A stretch of 64,000 nucleotides of DNA from Rhynchonema sp. JSB1_4 (lineage: Eukaryota; Nematoda; Chromadorea; Monhysterida; Xyalidae), in NCBI GenBank assembly GCA_030248065.1, contig JASAMV010000142.1:1-64000 (forward strand), given 5' to 3'. The notes below the pieces were generated by a model that saw only the letters and a list, made by a program, of their open reading frames with translations, was not told where the DNA came from and ran no database searches. The translations under genes were made by a program, and so were the position numbers. The stretch's first letter is position 1; the number at the start of each line of letters is the position of its first letter. Positions 60,292 through 64,000 of this stretch are shown here, in pieces.

Positions 60292-61217
60292 CAGTGGTCA
60301 ATAAAAAAAATTTTATTCGAACCCCATTTTTTTAAAAAAAATTTTTTAATTAAAAATTTTTTTTATTCCGGCCAAAATCTGCCCAACACGATAAAAAATG
60401 AGCGCTCAAGTACAAAATAGGGGTATTTTTGTTACATAATATGTTCTAAGTGCATATAAAGCACAGGTGATACGAAAACCATGCTATCCAGTGGTCGATA
60501 AGTACCAACCATAGTCAGGTACACTACCCTTCCCCAGGTGGTCCGGGTGTGATGGTACGGCTTTCTGATATTCGGGATGGGAATTTTGGGTGAAATTATG
60601 ACGTCTAGGTACACGACCAATGCAAATAAGCTGCACATACAGTGTGAAATTAGAGTGAATACAAAATAGAATCACTCCTTTCGGGTCTGGGGCATGAATA
60701 AATAAATGCCCACACAGTCACATGTATGTACGTGTGTAGTCATATGAGAGGCCCTGTGAGTGTGTGCACTATGTCTAGATGCCACAAAACAAACGATTAT
60801 GGCACCCAATACACCCATGTTAGGGTTAGGTGATGTCAACAGTAGCAATTTTTATGCAAAAAAATAGCACTTTTAGTATGCAAAAAATAGCACTTTTAGG
60901 GCACAAAAATAGAGAAATTTTCGAATTTTGATATAATAAAAAAATTTTTTTAACTTTTCGAACGATTTAAAAAAAAATTTTTCAAAAAAATTTTTTTTAA
61001 ACCACTGCCTGTGAGTGTGTGCACTATGTCTAGATGCCACAAAACAAACGATTATGGCACCCAATACACCCATGGTAGGGTTAGGTGATGTCAACAGCAA
61101 CAATTTTTATGCAAAAAATAGCACTTTTAGGACAAAAAAATAGAGAAATTTTCGATACTTGAAATAATAAAATAAAATTTTTTTAACTTTTGGAACGAAT
61201 TTTTTTTAAAACAACTG
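60292..61217. mobile_element. hAT-like MITE CAGTGGT, 8-bp TSD, private to right arm
   Basis: Begins CAGTGGTCAATAAAA and ends TTTTTTTAAAACAACTG, between GCTGTATT (60284-60291) and GCTGTATT (61218-61225). The left arm (about 13265) has one copy and no insert. An internal ~200-bp tandem duplication (TGTGAGTGTGTGCACTATGT block) makes it longer than 15182-15915. Confidence 0.85.
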
Positions 61218-61714
61218 GCTGTATTGAAACATAACCCATCACGCGCAAAACAACCAGGAAAAATTTTACATGGCGGTCCAAAAACAGGGCTTGGAAACAT
61301 TTTTTGGACAAGCTTAGGCGGCATATTTCGTTCATCTGGGCGTTTTTAATCTAAAACGCTTGTTTTTTTTTAAAAAAACAAATTTTTGAAGAAAAAAAAC
61401 GTTTTATGCCCAACCCTGACCGGACGCGCTCACTGAAGTCTGTCACCGTGTTTGTTTGACAACTGAACATGTTATTTTGCTCGTTTTTACACGGCAGTAT
61501 ATCGGCTTGCCAATGGTGTCAAAAGTTACTGGAAAACCCGAGGGCTCTAATGAATAAAATGGTTGAAACAAATCGGCCGACATTCCACTTACTCCGAATA
61601 GAGCTTTTCCCCGGGGGCTTTACGGGAAAACTCCGGGGAAAAAAATTCCTGTCGCCAGGATTATGCTTACTTTGAGGATAAACTTGTACGATAAAATAGG
61701 TAAAGTAGAAACGG

Positions 61715-61930
61715 AGTTTTAAAAAAAATCTCCAAAAAAAAAAAAAATTTTTATATTTAAAAAAATTCTTTTTTTCCTAAAAATTTTTAAAAATCTACAA
61801 CACACCCACCAACGGGCAGACACCCCCACGCCACCACGCAAGGACACCCCCCCCCCCCCCCACCCCCCCCCCCACCAACACACACACAAGAACCGCACCA
61901 CAAAAAAAAAAAAAAAAAAAAAAAACAACA
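61715..61930. repeat. Low-complexity A/C run insertion
   Basis: Poly-A/T then CCCCCC/CACAC runs then poly-A, absent from the other arm. It has no TSD or inverted ends. It has the same look as the 26031-26533 tract and is probably sequence or assembly noise. Confidence 0.6.
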
Positions 61931-62202
61931 AAAACCTTTGTAACAGACCTTGACAATGACAGCAATGTTAATGAGAGAGAGTCATAAAATCATGAGTTAC
62001 CCTGTGACAAGTACGGTATTATATAACGGGGATTACCACTTAATATAATCAAATGTGAGAATAGAATCGACAAAATCTGTTATTATAAAATGAAGTACAT
62101 AACCTTTACATCAAAAAGTCATATCTGGAGTAGTTTTGCGATTCAAACTTCATACACAAGGGACCAGATTTTGTGATCAAAAATAATTGCTGAGGAAATT
62201 GT

Positions 62203-62448
62203 TTGGCTTCGTTCCGGATCCCAAAGTCAGCTGACAAAACTCCGAAAAATCACACCATGATCAAGAGTGGGCACCTTCGAAATGCGTCGCATGTCGCTCC
62301 TCGTCAATCGGTTTTTACCCACGTGCCTTATATTATCATTCATGTATGTAACATCAACCAACCTGCCGTCTACGTCTATGCTTGTGTGCTGATGGCGATC
62401 GATAACTTACAGACAGTTTTCTATTTCCAACAATCGGAGCCTCGTTAA
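62203..62448 (+). CDS. Conserved ORF in right arm, unidentified
   Basis: Counterpart of 12266-12451. 81 codons from ATG, ending YFQQSEPR. The first ~25 residues differ from the left copy by frame-changing indels. No family and no splice evidence. Confidence 0.25.
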   Translation: MASFRIPKSADKTPKNHTMIKSGHLRNASHVAPRQSVFTHVPYIIIHVCNINQPAVYVYACVLMAIDNLQTVFYFQQSEPR

Positions 62449-62576
62449 TGTTTCAACGAGGCTATAAATAGGGTCTAAAGAGTTGACAGAAATAGTGTTT
62501 TCATGTCATACAATCTCTAAAAAAAGAATAAATCAACAAAAAGTTAGGCACTTTTGTCAGTCAGACAGGCGCACAG

Positions 62577-62944
62577 TGCGATGCTCGAACAGGATTACTT
62601 ACCGGGATTCTTAATATTACTCGGGATTGAAATTTTCCGGATCGGTATTACAGTTTTTAGCACAATATTACTCACATTACCGAAAATGTTTCATTTTTGA
62701 ACCCCGTAGCTGGCCCCCAAAACACCCCCGCAGCAAAAATAAAGCCAAATGGTACCAAAATCGACCATTTTTCTCTCGCATTTGTGTTGTCATGCTGGTT
62801 TTTTGTGTCACACAAATGTGATACAACTCAACTTTTAGCAGCTTCATAATCCCGGTCAGAATGCCGGATCGGAATTTCGGGATCTTATCGAGTTTGAAAA
62901 TCTCCCTATTTCCGGATCGGGATAGGAATCCCGTTCGAGCACTT
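62577..62944. mobile_element. Foldback MITE GTGCTCGAACGGG, right-arm copy
   Basis: Inverted counterpart of 11771-12140. CGATGCTCGAACAGGATTAC and GGAATCCCGTTCGAGCAC ends. Confidence 0.7.
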
Positions 62945-63869
62945 CACACGGGTATGTCCGTCTAACATGTCAGCCTCAAAGGATGCCCACACATGTTTTT
63001 GATGCAAAGCCTAAGCCTTCGTTTTGTCTTATAAATAACTTTCACACAACCGACGCTAGATTAGTTCGCCATGTATATACAGTATACATATGTATGTGGG
63101 TACTGTCGCCCAAAAAGCAAGCCCAAAAGGGGCTTGGCCCAAAATGGTGTGTGGCCCGAAAGTACCTGGCCCAAAAGATGCCTCAGCCACTAAACGTACG
63201 TGGCCGAAAAGGTAAATAGCCCGAAACATAGCGTGGCCTTAAAAAGTGTCACATGGCCAAAAAGTGCGGTGGCCCAAAAGGTTAGTTCCCAAAATTTGGA
63301 CATGGAACACCCGAAAACCTCCGAGATCGGAATAAATAGCGTGGGAACGCTGTTCAGGGGGCTTGATTAACGCCGTCAAAATGGATTGCACCTGGATGTT
63401 TACTAAAGTCGGATATCTTTTCTGAAAGTAAATATTTTGCACTTACATTCGAAAATGGCATTAGAGAGCACAACGAGCTCTTTTTCATGCAAGCTGCCGC
63501 CACAAAGATAAAGATGCGTAGTTAATTAATGAAAACTTGCATGAAACAGAGCTCTTTCAATAATTGCAACTTTTGGACCTGACACTCCCACAACTGTAGA
63601 GCTAAGGCCAGCGGCCTTCATGAATATGAGGGCTCAGAAATTCATAACAGGGCACAATGAGAGGATGTTTGTTGGTAACGATGTTGGCAACATTGACACT
63701 GGTTGGTCTGATACACTGTTTTTGAGCAGAAACCAAATTCAACGCTCGATGTGCAGTGGTTTGCAGGGGCTTCCTCAACCGGTGAAATTAAAGTTAGAGG
63801 ATGAGAGCAGCTCTTTGAATTTTATTTATTGTTATGCGGAAAGCGCGTCAAGTATGAGGTCGATACAAC

Positions 63870-64000
63870 CAGGGTTGAGCAAAAAACGTTTTTTTTTTCA
63901 AAAAATCGTTTTTTTAAAAAACGTTTTTTTTTAAAAAAACGTTTTTTTTAAAAACGCCCAGATGACCAAAATATGCCCCCAAAAAATTTGGAAAACGCTC
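63870..64000. mobile_element. Left end of a CAGGGTTG(A/G)GC hAT-like MITE, cut by window edge
   Basis: CAGGGTTGAGCAAAAAACG followed by the AACGTTTTTT foldback and the CGCCCAGATGACCAAAATAT block. The left arm (about 8228) is uninterrupted here, so this is another private insertion. Confidence 0.7.

Larger units (their letters stand above)
55560..63868. repeat. Right arm of large inverted duplication (partner 8225-17250)
   Basis: See the left arm. Alignment probably continues past the window edge. Private insertions are at 56122-57528, 60292-61217, 61715-61930 and 63870 onward. It lacks the MULE and the 15182 MITE. Confidence 0.9.

Overview
This is animal (invertebrate) nuclear DNA. Genes are split by short GT-AG introns, promoters carry TATA and CCAAT boxes, a metazoan DDX1 helicase gene is recognisable, and most of the window is transposon debris dominated by small foldback elements (MITEs). 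I cannot name the species. There is no operon structure, CRISPR array, rRNA or convincing intact tRNA.

Layout. 1-7.5 kb: two paralogous secreted GH25-type (nematode LYS-like) lysozyme genes in tandem on the minus strand. Gene A (3016-7459) reconstructs cleanly into six exons. Gene B (1380-2673) has the same exon plan but has lost the catalytic-motif Asp. 8.2-17.3 kb: left arm of a large inverted duplication. It carries a broken copy of a small membrane-protein gene and a 2.5-kb MULE transposon. 18.1 kb: a two-exon micro-gene joining a signal-like peptide to one C2H2 zinc finger. 18.9-20.9 kb: nested foldback elements. 21.2-32.9 kb: a second, inner palindrome whose arms each carry the seven 3' exons of DDX1, head to head, around a low-complexity poly-C centre. 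32.9-43.6 kb: foldback elements, a third copy of the membrane-protein promoter feeding a different signal-peptide exon, an unidentified intronless ORF and a possible LTR. 43.7-51.8 kb: a cluster of Penelope-like elements (PLEs). It holds a full-length element with a permuted, N-terminal GIY-YIG domain (955-aa ORF), an almost identical 5'-truncated copy, the 3' remnant of a second PLE with a hammerhead-like motif, and between them a spliced gene resembling LINE-1 ORF1p. 55.6-63.9 kb: right arm of the outer palindrome, with the intact copy of the membrane-protein gene.

How it fits together. Comparing the two arms of each palindrome gives natural filled/empty site pairs. These prove the ends and target-site duplications of several elements: MULE 9 bp, hAT-like MITEs 8 bp, Harbinger-like MITEs TWA. 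They also show that the arms have evolved separately, by several private insertions plus indels. The arms are therefore either an old inverted segmental duplication or two diverged haplotypes joined by the assembler. The homopolymer-rich junk at the inner palindrome centre and inside the right arm is a warning about assembly quality. The freshest mobile activity is the permuted PLE: its two copies differ by one base that I could find over 1324 bp.
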